Part shown: positions 1 to 5,136 of the stretch, piece after piece
Position numbering within the stretch: position 1 is the stretch's first letter
How the letters are laid out: every line of letters begins with the position of its first letter
Assembly (NCBI GenBank): GCA_051960855.1
Contig: JBQCDV010000129.1
Location: 1 to 5,136, forward strand
DNA length: 5,136 bases
Source of the DNA: JBQCDV01 sp051960855
Lineage (GTDB): Bacteria > Actinomycetota > Actinomycetes > JAJZTN01
Reading direction: 5' to 3'
Program-made: the position numbers and the translations under genes
Notes under the pieces: generated by a model
Told to the model about the DNA's origin: nothing
What the model saw: only the letters and a program-made list of their open reading frames with translations
Database searches by the model: none

Positions 1-353
1 ATACGGTCCGCGAGTCGACCGACGGCACCAACTGGGACACGACTGGTCAGCGGCTGCGCATCGGCAACGGCGACACCACCTTCGCGGCGGCGACCGGCGC
101 GGAATTGGCCGTGACGATGGACTCGCCGGATCTCGGACAGGCCTTCGAGGTCAGCCACGACCACGGTGCGACGTGGACCGACGCCGGACGTGCGGCAGCC
201 GTGCCGCAGACCAAGCCGCAGTCGGTCGTCGCGGCCGGCAGCCGGCGCTACTTCGTGACCTCGCAGGCCCCAGTGCTGTGGGTCAGCGACGACGCGGGCC
301 GCACCTGGAGCGGCTGGAGCTTCGACGGCGGTCAGGTGACCCGCGCGCAGTAG
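1..353 (+). CDS. Asp-box (BNR-type) beta-propeller protein, 3' end only
   Basis: The reading frame is open from the left edge (first full codon at position 3) to a TAG at 351-353, giving the last 116 residues of a longer protein whose start lies outside the window. Three Asp-box-like motifs are visible: STDGTNW at fragment residues 5-11 (one residue shorter than the canonical form), SHDHGATW at 51-58 and SDDAGRTW at 95-102. Their spacing of about 44-46 residues is what successive blades of a beta-propeller give. Such repeats occur in sialidases, YCF48-like proteins and many secreted or periplasmic proteins of unknown role, so the motif gives the fold but not the reaction. The protein ends shortly after the last Asp box, so the final blade is near the C-terminus. 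Whether it has a signal peptide or lipobox cannot be seen. It lies 42 bases upstream of pdxT in the same direction but has no evident functional link to it. Confidence 0.75.
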   Translation, partial: TVRESTDGTNWDTTGQRLRIGNGDTTFAAATGAELAVTMDSPDLGQAFEVSHDHGATWTDAGRAAAVPQTKPQSVVAAGSRRYFVTSQAPVLWVSDDAGRTWSGWSFDGGQVTRAQ

Positions 354-381
354 CGGCGCGGGAGCAGGCCACTGACGTTCC

Positions 382-387
382 TAGACT
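382..387 (+). promoter_or_regulatory. Putative -10 element of a leaderless pdxT promoter
   Basis: TAGACT fits the actinobacterial -10 pattern TAnnnT and ends 8 bases before the pdxT GTG at 396. Transcription would then start at or within one or two bases of the start codon, as in leaderless actinobacterial mRNAs. No good -35 hexamer is visible at the expected distance (about 359-364 reads CGGGAG). The bases before the GTG contain only a weak purine run (GGGG at 388-391), not a strong ribosome binding site. This is an inference from motif and spacing; a six-base degenerate motif can occur by chance. Confidence 0.4.
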
Positions 388-395
388 GGGGCGTC

Positions 396-1064
396 GTGAC
401 CTCCTCCTCTGCTGAGCCCCAGCCCACCGCGCAGCCGGAGCACGTAACGCGCGGCCCGCGCATCGGCGTTCTGGCCCTGCAGGGGGACGTCCGCGAGCAC
501 CTGCGCGCGCTCGAGGCGGCCGGCGCCGATCCGGTCGCGGTGCGCCGACCGGAGGAGCTGGCCGACCTCGACGGCATCGTGATCCCCGGTGGCGAGTCGA
601 CGACGATCAGCAAGCTGGCGGTGGCGTTCGAGGTCTACGAGCCGCTGCGCAAGCGGCTGGACGAGGGGATGCCGGCCTACGGGTCGTGCGCGGGGATGAT
701 CCTGCTGGCCGACCGGATCACCGATGCCCCGGCGGACCAGCAGACCTTCGGCGGCCTGGACATCACGGTGCGGCGCAACGCCTTCGGTCGCCAGGTCGAC
801 TCCTTCGAGGGGGAGGTGCCGATCGATGGGGTCGAGGGGGCACCGGTCCACGCGGTCTTCATCCGGGCCCCGTGGGTCGAGGACGTCTCGGATGCCGTCG
901 AGGTGCTGGGCAGGGTCGAGGAGGCGAGCTCGCCCGAGGCCGCCGGTAGGATCGTTGCCGTGCGGCAGGGCAACCTGCTGGCGACGTCTTTCCACCCGGA
1001 ACTCACCGGGGACCTGCGGGTGCACCGACTCTTCGTGGAGATGGTGCGCGCGCGGATGAGCTGA
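396..1064 (+). CDS. pdxT: Pyridoxal 5'-phosphate synthase glutaminase subunit PdxT
   Basis: PdxT is a class I glutamine amidotransferase. It hydrolyses glutamine and passes ammonia to PdxS, which makes pyridoxal 5'-phosphate from ribose 5-phosphate and glyceraldehyde 3-phosphate in the cytoplasm. The 222-residue product shows the family's marks: RIGVLALQGD at 22-31, the oxyanion-side PGGEST at 64-69, the nucleophile Cys98 in GSCAGM, FIRAPW in the middle, and the catalytic His200 and Glu202 in SFHPELT. The triad is complete. The GTG at 396 is the only ATG, GTG or TTG start in frame between the preceding stop (351-353) and the conserved core, so the start is well fixed. It leaves about 20 extra polar residues before the core, which makes the protein longer than the roughly 190-200 residue family norm. 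The partner pdxS is not adjacent: a propeller gene lies directly upstream. yebC follows after 21 bases, probably co-transcribed. Confidence 0.96.
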   Translation: MTSSSAEPQPTAQPEHVTRGPRIGVLALQGDVREHLRALEAAGADPVAVRRPEELADLDGIVIPGGESTTISKLAVAFEVYEPLRKRLDEGMPAYGSCAGMILLADRITDAPADQQTFGGLDITVRRNAFGRQVDSFEGEVPIDGVEGAPVHAVFIRAPWVEDVSDAVEVLGRVEEASSPEAAGRIVAVRQGNLLATSFHPELTGDLRVHRLFVEMVRARMS

Positions 1065-1076
1065 GCTCGAGCTGAC

Positions 1077-1081
1077 AGGAG
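1077..1081 (+). promoter_or_regulatory. Ribosome binding site of yebC
   Basis: AGGAG lies 4 bases before the ATG at 1086. It is the clearest Shine-Dalgarno sequence in the window and supports the chosen yebC start. It sits in the 21-base gap after pdxT, consistent with yebC being translated from a shared transcript. Confidence 0.75.
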
Positions 1082-1085
1082 TGTC

Positions 1086-1850
1086 ATGTCCGGCCATTCC
1101 AAGTGGGCCACGACCAAGCACAAGAAGGCCGTGATCGACGCCAAGCGCGGCAAGCTCTTCGCGCGGCTCATCAAGAACATCGAGGTCGCCGGCCGGACTG
1201 GTGGAGGCGACCCCGCCGGGAACCCGACGCTCTACGACGCGATCCAGAAGGCGAAGAAGAACTCCGTCCCCGCGGACAACATCGAGCGCGCGATCAAGCG
1301 CGGGTCCGGGGCCGAGGCTGGCGGCGCCGACTGGCAGACGATCATGTACGAGGGCTACGGACCGAACGGGGTGGCGCTGCTCATCGAGTGCCTCACCGAC
1401 AACCGCAACCGGGCCGCCAGCGACGTTCGTGTCGCGGTGACGCGAAACGGTGGCTCGATGGCCGACCCGGGTTCGGTGTCCTACCTTTTCAACCGCAAGG
1501 GCGTCGTCATCGTCCCCAAGGCTGACGGGCTCTCGGAGGACGACGTCCTCGGTGCGGTGCTCGAGGCCGGCGCCGAGGAGGTCAACGACCTCGGTGAGAG
1601 CTTCGAGGTCGTCAGTGAGGCCACCGACCTCGTGTCGGTGCGTGAGGCGCTGCAGGCCGCAGGTCTGGATTACGACTCGGCCGACTCGTCGTTCCTGCCC
1701 AGCGTCTCGGTGCCGCTGGACGAGGAGGGCGCTCGCAAGGTCTTCCGGCTCATCGACGCTCTCGAGGACTGTGACGACGTGCAGAACGTCTACGCCAACT
1801 TCGACGTCAGCGACGAGGTCATGGCCGAGCTCGACGCCGTCGACGCCTAG
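1086..1850 (+). CDS. yebC: YebC/PmpR/TACO1-family protein
   Basis: The product has 254 residues, the usual length for this family, and opens with the near-invariant signature MSGHSKWATTKHKK (1-14). Further conserved blocks are VPADNIERAIKRG (61-73) and YEGYGPNG followed by DNRNRAASDVR (88-115). It is a cytoplasmic three-domain protein. Family members were long annotated as DNA-binding transcriptional regulators; mitochondrial TACO1 and, more recently, bacterial YebC proteins have been tied to translation, including relief of ribosome stalling at proline-rich stretches. The sequence here does not decide between these roles. The ATG start is supported by an AGGAG ribosome binding site and by alignment of the conserved N-terminus to residue 1. 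The next gene follows after 21 bases with no hairpin-plus-T-run terminator between. Neighbourhood with ruvC is a widely conserved linkage, here interrupted by a hydrolase gene. Confidence 0.96.
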   Translation: MSGHSKWATTKHKKAVIDAKRGKLFARLIKNIEVAGRTGGGDPAGNPTLYDAIQKAKKNSVPADNIERAIKRGSGAEAGGADWQTIMYEGYGPNGVALLIECLTDNRNRAASDVRVAVTRNGGSMADPGSVSYLFNRKGVVIVPKADGLSEDDVLGAVLEAGAEEVNDLGESFEVVSEATDLVSVREALQAAGLDYDSADSSFLPSVSVPLDEEGARKVFRLIDALEDCDDVQNVYANFDVSDEVMAELDAVDA

Positions 1851-1871
1851 CGCGCCCGCTGCCCCAGCCCC

Positions 1872-2876
1872 GTGCCGGACGAGGTGAGCCCGGGCGGTCG
1901 CGGCCCACGTCGCGTGGGCGCGATCGTCGCGGTCGTCATCGGAGTCCTGGTCGCGCTCGCCGTGGCGAGCCACCAGTCCCGCGCCGACGTCGTCCCCGAT
2001 CCCCGAACGCCGTCCGCCGGGGCGAGCGCAGGTGCCTCGGTGCACGCCACCCCTGCGGCTCCCCAGCAGCCGGCGACGCTGGAACCATCCGTCCGTGCCA
2101 CCGCCGCGCAGGGACGGCGGCTGTCGGTCGTCGCGCTCGGGGACTCGGTGCCGTCGGGCTACGCCTGCGACTGCCGCACCTACGTCGACCTCGTCGCGGA
2201 CGGGCTGCGGCACGACGGCGACACGGTCGACGTGCACAACCTGTCGGCTCCTGGACTGACCGCTGCCCAGCTCGCCAGCCAGCTGTCCACCTCGCGTTCG
2301 CTGCAGCAGGCCGTCACCGATGCGGACGTCGTTCTCGTGCAGGTGGGCGCCAACGACCTCGGCCCCACGCGGGACACGCTCGACGACGACGAGTGCCCCG
2401 GCGGCGGCACCGGCTGCTACGCCGAGGCGCTGCGTGACATGCGGTTGGCCCTCGACCACGTCCTGCGCGACGTGCGCACACTGCGCAGCGGGCCTCCGGC
2501 GACCGTGCTGGTCGTCGACTACTGGGCGGTGTTCCAGGACGGTGAGGTGCTGCGGGGTCAGACGGGGGCCTCCGGGCGACAGACCGATGACGCGGTGACC
2601 CTCGCCGCCAACGGCCAGCTGTGCGGTGCGGCGCGGGCGGTGGGCGCGACGTGCGTCGACATCCGGCCGGCCTTCCGCGACGTCGACGGCAGCCGCGACG
2701 CGACGCCGCTGCTCGCCCCCGACGGGGACCACCCGAACGCCGCTGGCCACCGTGCGATCGCCGCCGTCGTCCTGTCCTCGCTGCGACCGCTGCTCGCGTT
2801 GCAGTGTCCGGGGCGTCCACCCGGTTCCGATGGGGCTGCGCGTGTCGGGCAGTCCGGGTGGCGGGATCGTCGGTAG
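1872..2876 (+). CDS. SGNH/GDSL-family hydrolase, membrane-anchored or secreted
   Basis: The 334-residue product begins with a short arginine-containing stretch and a hydrophobic segment (about 15-32, VGAIVAVVIGVLVALAVA), a signal peptide or membrane anchor placing the enzyme outside the cytoplasmic membrane. A Pro/Ala/Ser/Thr-rich linker covers about 40-80. The catalytic domain shows the SGNH blocks: ALGDS with nucleophile Ser92, NLSAPG with Gly128, VGAND with Asn161, and DGDH with Asp284 and His287. Seven cysteines lie after the anchor (99, 101, 175, 182, 251, 261, 312), suggesting disulfides of the kind known in actinobacterial SGNH esterases. The substrate (lipid ester, acylated sugar or other) cannot be told. 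GTG 1872 has no ribosome binding site; GTG 1884, four codons in, is preceded by GGACGAG and is a reasonable alternative start, leaving the anchor intact. The stop codon TAG (2874-2876) forms part of the apparent ruvC promoter. It has no obvious functional link to its neighbours. Confidence 0.88.
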   Translation: MPDEVSPGGRGPRRVGAIVAVVIGVLVALAVASHQSRADVVPDPRTPSAGASAGASVHATPAAPQQPATLEPSVRATAAQGRRLSVVALGDSVPSGYACDCRTYVDLVADGLRHDGDTVDVHNLSAPGLTAAQLASQLSTSRSLQQAVTDADVVLVQVGANDLGPTRDTLDDDECPGGGTGCYAEALRDMRLALDHVLRDVRTLRSGPPATVLVVDYWAVFQDGEVLRGQTGASGRQTDDAVTLAANGQLCGAARAVGATCVDIRPAFRDVDGSRDATPLLAPDGDHPNAAGHRAIAAVVLSSLRPLLALQCPGRPPGSDGAARVGQSGWRDRR

Positions 2877-2879
2877 CCT
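2874..2879 (+). promoter_or_regulatory. Putative -10 element of the ruvCAB promoter
   Basis: TAGCCT fits TAnnnT and ends 7 bases before the ruvC GTG at 2887, so transcription would start at about the first base of the start codon. The first three bases are the TAG stop of the hydrolase gene. No convincing -35 hexamer is seen around 2850-2856. The adjacent LexA-type operator and the lack of any Shine-Dalgarno sequence before ruvC both favour a real, leaderless promoter here. Confidence 0.55.
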
Positions 2880-2880
2880 T

Positions 2881-2896
2881 CCGAACGTGTGTTCGG
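2881..2896 (+). promoter_or_regulatory. LexA operator (SOS box) over the ruvC start codon
   Basis: The sequence CCGAACGTGTGTTCGG is an inverted repeat: CGAAC (2882-2886), four-base spacer GTGT (2887-2890), GTTCG (2891-2895), plus one more outer C-G pair. It matches the Gram-positive LexA consensus CGAACRNRYGTTCG at every defined position and the ten core bases of the mycobacterial form TCGAAC-N4-GTTCGA. The start codon GTG lies in the spacer, and the proposed transcription start falls inside the operator, so bound LexA would block initiation directly. Mycobacterial ruvC is known to belong to the LexA regulon, which fits. I found no second copy in the window. Confidence 0.88.
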
Positions 2897-3597
2897 ACCG
2901 CCGCCCCACCCGCGTCCTCGGGATCGACCCCGGGTTGACGCGCTGCGGCCTGGGCGTGCTCGAGGTCGCCGGTCCGCGCCGCCTGCAACTGGTCGCGGTC
3001 GGGGTCGCCCGCACGCCGACGGACGCCGAGATCGGCGACCGCCTCGCGTTGCTGGAGCGGCAGCTGGAGGACTGGATCGCCGAGCACCAGCCGGAGTTCG
3101 TCGCCATCGAGCGCTACTTCAGCCACGACAACGTCAGCACGGTGATGGGGACGGCCCAGGCCAGCGCGGTCGCGCTGCTCGTCGCCGCCCGCCACCGGCT
3201 CCCGGTGGGGCTGCACACGCCCAGCGAGGTCCAGGCGGCAGTCACAGGTGACGGCCGCGCCGACAAGCAGGCCGTGGCGGCCATGGTCGTCCGCGTGCTC
3301 GGTCTGACCGCCGCGCCCAAGCCCGCCGATGCCGCCGACGCACTCGCCCTGGCCATCTGCCACGCCTGGCGCGGGACAGCAGCTTCCCGGCTGGCTGCAG
3401 CTGCGGCACGCGCGCCGCGCAGTCGGATCCCGACGGCGGTGCCCCCCGGTGCTCCTCGCGCCCGCCGGCTGCCTGCGGCGACACCGAGCGTCGGGTCCGG
3501 TGTGGCCGGCGGCTCCAGCACTCCGACCACTGCCCGGGTGGTGCCCGGTGTCCGCCGAGGCCCTCGCCCGGCCTCTTCTGACGGGAGCTCTCGATGA
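2887..3597 (+). CDS. ruvC: Holliday-junction endonuclease RuvC, with long C-terminal tail
   Basis: RuvC is the dimeric, metal-dependent nuclease that resolves Holliday junctions delivered by RuvAB during recombinational repair. The RNase H-like core is complete: VLGIDPGLTRCG carries Asp14, AIERYF carries Glu75, and PADAADALALAICH carries Asp148 and Asp151, the four acidic residues of the active site; GDGRADKQ lies at 120-128. The frame stays open far upstream (to 2626 or beyond), but homology begins only a few codons after GTG 2887, and the promoter and SOS box fix that start. The protein has 236 residues against a usual 160-190. The excess is a tail after about residue 165, rich in Ala, Arg, Pro, Ser and Thr, probably disordered. 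Its last 54 codons have 15 A/T-ending codons against 2 of 53 in a stretch of the core, suggesting weak constraint. The TGA stop overlaps the ruvA ATG (ATGA at 3594-3597), indicating coupled translation. Confidence 0.95.
   Translation: MCSDRRPTRVLGIDPGLTRCGLGVLEVAGPRRLQLVAVGVARTPTDAEIGDRLALLERQLEDWIAEHQPEFVAIERYFSHDNVSTVMGTAQASAVALLVAARHRLPVGLHTPSEVQAAVTGDGRADKQAVAAMVVRVLGLTAAPKPADAADALALAICHAWRGTAASRLAAAAARAPRSRIPTAVPPGAPRARRLPAATPSVGSGVAGGSSTPTTARVVPGVRRGPRPASSDGSSR
3583..3587 (+). promoter_or_regulatory. Ribosome binding site of ruvA
   Basis: GGGAG lies 6 bases before the ruvA ATG at 3594, inside the last codons of ruvC. It supports the ATG start and provides initiation in addition to coupling through the ATGA overlap. 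Confidence 0.65.
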
Positions 3598-4235
3598 TCG
3601 CCTTCCTCCGCGGGACGGTCGCCGCGCTGGGGCCCGACCTGGCCGTCCTGGACGTGAACGGCGTCGGCTACTCGGTGCAGTGCACGCCCGGCACGTTGGC
3701 GTCGCTGCGGCACGGTCAGCAGGCGCAGCTGGCGACGAGCATGGTCGTGCGCGAGGACTCCATGACGCTCTACGGCTTCGCCGATGACGACGAGCGGGGA
3801 GTCTTCGAGCTGCTGCAGACCGCCAGTGGCGTCGGGCCCCGCCTCGCGCAGGCGATGCTCGCGGTCCACACCCCCGACGACATCCGGCGCGCCGTCATGA
3901 CCGAGGACCTGGTGGCCCTGACCAAGGTGCCCGGCATCGGCCGCAAGGGCGCCCAGCGGATCGTGCTCGAGCTCAAGGACCGCCTCGGGCCGCCCACCGG
4001 CGGTCCTGCGACTCCGGCGACAGGCAGCCCAGCCGTCCCGGCGTGGCGGGAGCAGGTGCACGCCGCACTGCTCGGGTTGGGCTGGTCGGCGAAGGAGGCT
4101 GACGAGGCGGTCGAGACCGTCGCCGCCGAGCACGAGGACGCCCGAGCGCGCGCGGCCGAGGCAGGCGAGCTGCCACCCGCTGACGACGTTCGGGCCCTGT
4201 TGCGTGCCGCCCTCCGCACGCTGGACCGCCGATGA
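3594..4235 (+). CDS. ruvA: Holliday-junction branch-migration DNA-binding subunit RuvA
   Basis: RuvA tetramers bind the four-way junction, hold it open and square, and load the RuvB motor. The 213-residue product shows the three expected domains. The N-terminal OB-fold is about 1-62 (MIAFLRGTV, VNGVGY, LYGF). It includes Glu54-Asp55, which correspond to the acidic pin residues of Escherichia coli RuvA that separate strands at the crossover. Two helix-hairpin-helix motifs follow, SGVGPRLA at 78-85 and PGIGRKGA at 113-120. After a Pro/Gly/Thr-rich flexible linker (about 132-149) comes the RuvB-binding domain III (about 150-213), which contains GLGWSAKEADEAV. Domain III carries a charged, Ala/Glu-rich insertion around 177-195, making the protein about ten residues longer than the E. 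coli one (203). The ATG start gives the family's usual N-terminus. It overlaps ruvC upstream and ruvB downstream by ATGA. Confidence 0.97.
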   Translation: MIAFLRGTVAALGPDLAVLDVNGVGYSVQCTPGTLASLRHGQQAQLATSMVVREDSMTLYGFADDDERGVFELLQTASGVGPRLAQAMLAVHTPDDIRRAVMTEDLVALTKVPGIGRKGAQRIVLELKDRLGPPTGGPATPATGSPAVPAWREQVHAALLGLGWSAKEADEAVETVAAEHEDARARAAEAGELPPADDVRALLRAALRTLDRR

Positions 4236-5136
4236 GCGCGCGGGACAGCGGTGGCCACCGCGGCGTCGAGACCGGTCGTGAGGTCGAGGTGTGGGAGGAC
4301 GGCGGCCGCGGCGTGATCGACGCCGAGGCGATGGCCGATGAGCGTGCAATGGAGGCGGCGCTCCGGCCCCGGAGCCTCGGCGAGTTCGTGGGGCAGCAGC
4401 GCGTTCGGGAGCAGCTCTCCCTGGTGCTCGAGGCCGCCCGGCGGCGCGGGCGCACTCCGGACCACGTGCTGCTGTCCGGTCCGCCCGGACTCGGCAAGAC
4501 GACCCTCGCAATGATCATCGCCGCCGAGATGCAGGCGCCGCTGCGCGTCACGAGCGGTCCGGCGATCCAGCACGCCGGCGACCTCGCCGCCGTGCTGTCG
4601 TCGCTGTCGGAGGGAGAGGTGCTCTTCCTCGACGAGATCCACCGGATGTCACGTCCCGCCGAAGAGATGCTCTACATGGCCATGGAGGACTTCCGCGTCG
4701 ACGTCGTCGTCGGCAAGGGCCCGGGGGCCACCGCGATCCCGCTCGACATTCCGCCGTTCACCCTCGTCGGCGCCACCACCCGCGCGGGGCTGCTGCCGGG
4801 GCCGCTGCGCGACCGGTTCGGCTTCACCGGGCACATGGAGTTCTACGCACCCGACGAGCTGGAGCTGGTGCTGCACCGCAGCGCCGCCCTCCTCGACGTG
4901 CCCCTGCGACGAGAGGGCGCAGCGGAGATCGCGGGCCGTTCGCGAGGCACCCCGCGCATCGCCAACCGGCTGCTGCGGCGGGTGCGGGACTGGGCGCAGG
5001 TGCGGGCCGACGGGGTCGTCGACCGGAGTGCTGCGCGCGCGGCGCTCGACATCTACGAGGTCGACGAGCGCGGCCTCGACCGGCTGGACCGGGCGGTGCT
5101 GCGGGCTCTGGTGGAGCGGTTCGGCGGCGGCCCCGT
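4232..5136 (+). CDS. ruvB: Holliday-junction branch-migration ATPase RuvB, 3' end missing
   Basis: RuvB is the hexameric AAA+ motor that pulls DNA through the RuvA-junction complex. The frame is open from ATG 4232 to the right edge (301 codons plus two bases). Visible motifs are Walker A GPPGLGKT (83-90), Walker B LFLDEIH (131-137), sensor 1 GATTRAG (180-186), the arginine-finger region GPLRDRFG (190-197) and sensor 2 GTPRIANRLLRR with Arg242. The sequence stops at FGGGP, early in the winged-helix domain, so roughly the last 60-70 residues lie outside the window. The N-terminus before the conserved ALRPRSLGEFVGQ (43-55) is about 20 residues longer than in Escherichia coli and acidic. ATG 4232 overlaps the ruvA stop, and no strong ribosome binding site is seen, so translation is probably coupled. 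GTG at residue 28 or ATG at residue 34 are less likely alternative starts. Confidence 0.97.
   Translation, partial: MSARDSGGHRGVETGREVEVWEDGGRGVIDAEAMADERAMEAALRPRSLGEFVGQQRVREQLSLVLEAARRRGRTPDHVLLSGPPGLGKTTLAMIIAAEMQAPLRVTSGPAIQHAGDLAAVLSSLSEGEVLFLDEIHRMSRPAEEMLYMAMEDFRVDVVVGKGPGATAIPLDIPPFTLVGATTRAGLLPGPLRDRFGFTGHMEFYAPDELELVLHRSAALLDVPLRREGAAEIAGRSRGTPRIANRLLRRVRDWAQVRADGVVDRSAARAALDIYEVDERGLDRLDRAVLRALVERFGGGP

Noticed and set aside
1064..1073. Palindrome AGCTCGAGCT between pdxT and yebC as an operator
   Set aside because: Only ten bases, overlapping the pdxT stop codon, not matching a known operator, and readily expected by chance in GC-rich DNA.
1851..1871. Possible terminator between yebC and the hydrolase gene
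   Set aside because: The 21 bases are C-rich without an inverted repeat or T-run; there is nothing to support termination here.
1999..2020. A second SOS-like box (CGAAC followed by GTCCG)
   Set aside because: The spacer is three bases, not four, and the right half has a mismatch; it lies inside the hydrolase coding sequence.
2626..2886. Upstream extension of the ruvC frame (87 extra codons) as part of RuvC
   Set aside because: It lies out of frame within the hydrolase gene, encodes Arg/Ser-rich sequence with no RuvC homology, and the promoter, SOS box and conserved core all place the start at GTG 2887.
381..3107. A 908-codon open frame on the minus strand spanning pdxT to ruvC
   Set aside because: It is opposite four well-supported + strand genes, has a low-complexity Arg/Gly/Asp/Val-rich product with no recognisable domain, and is the expected by-product of strong G/C bias at third codon positions.
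3114..4511. A 465-codon minus-strand open frame over ruvC-ruvA-ruvB (and shorter ones at 3770-4642 and 2314-3363)
   Set aside because: Antisense to genes with intact catalytic motifs; products are Arg/Ala-rich with no family features.

Overview
The window is high-GC DNA with strongly G/C-ending codons and frequent GTG starts. The gene order pdxT - yebC - (hydrolase) - ruvC - ruvA - ruvB, all on the + strand, is the typical arrangement of a high-GC actinobacterium (Actinomycetota). RuvB and RuvA read like actinobacterial family members, but genus and species cannot be assigned from this sequence alone.

Layout: 1-353 is the 3' end of a gene for an Asp-box (BNR-type) beta-propeller protein, cut by the left edge. 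396-1064 is pdxT, the glutaminase subunit of pyridoxal 5'-phosphate synthase. 1086-1850 is yebC, a TACO1/PmpR-family protein. 1872-2876 is a membrane-anchored or secreted SGNH/GDSL hydrolase that separates yebC from the Holliday-junction genes. 2887-3597 ruvC, 3594-4235 ruvA and 4232 to the right edge ruvB form a tightly coupled trio with two ATGA stop/start overlaps. There is no gene-free stretch over 300 bases; the longest gap is 42 bases (354-395). I see no RNA genes, mobile elements, CRISPR arrays or rho-independent terminators.

How the parts work together: RuvA recognises and RuvB translocates Holliday junctions, and RuvC cleaves them, so the right half is one DNA-repair operon. The most informative regulatory element is a perfect inverted repeat, CGAAC-N4-GTTCG, at 2882-2895, lying over the ruvC start codon. 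It matches the LexA operator (SOS box) of Gram-positive bacteria. Just upstream is a TAnnnT -10 element whose first three bases are the stop codon of the hydrolase gene. Together these suggest that ruvCAB has its own DNA-damage-inducible promoter giving a leaderless ruvC mRNA, independent of the upstream genes. A similar leaderless-type -10 precedes pdxT.

No previously undescribed system is evident. The points worth following up are the compact SOS promoter/start-codon overlap, a 60-70 residue low-complexity tail on RuvC, and the extracytoplasmic hydrolase placed inside an otherwise conserved housekeeping cluster.
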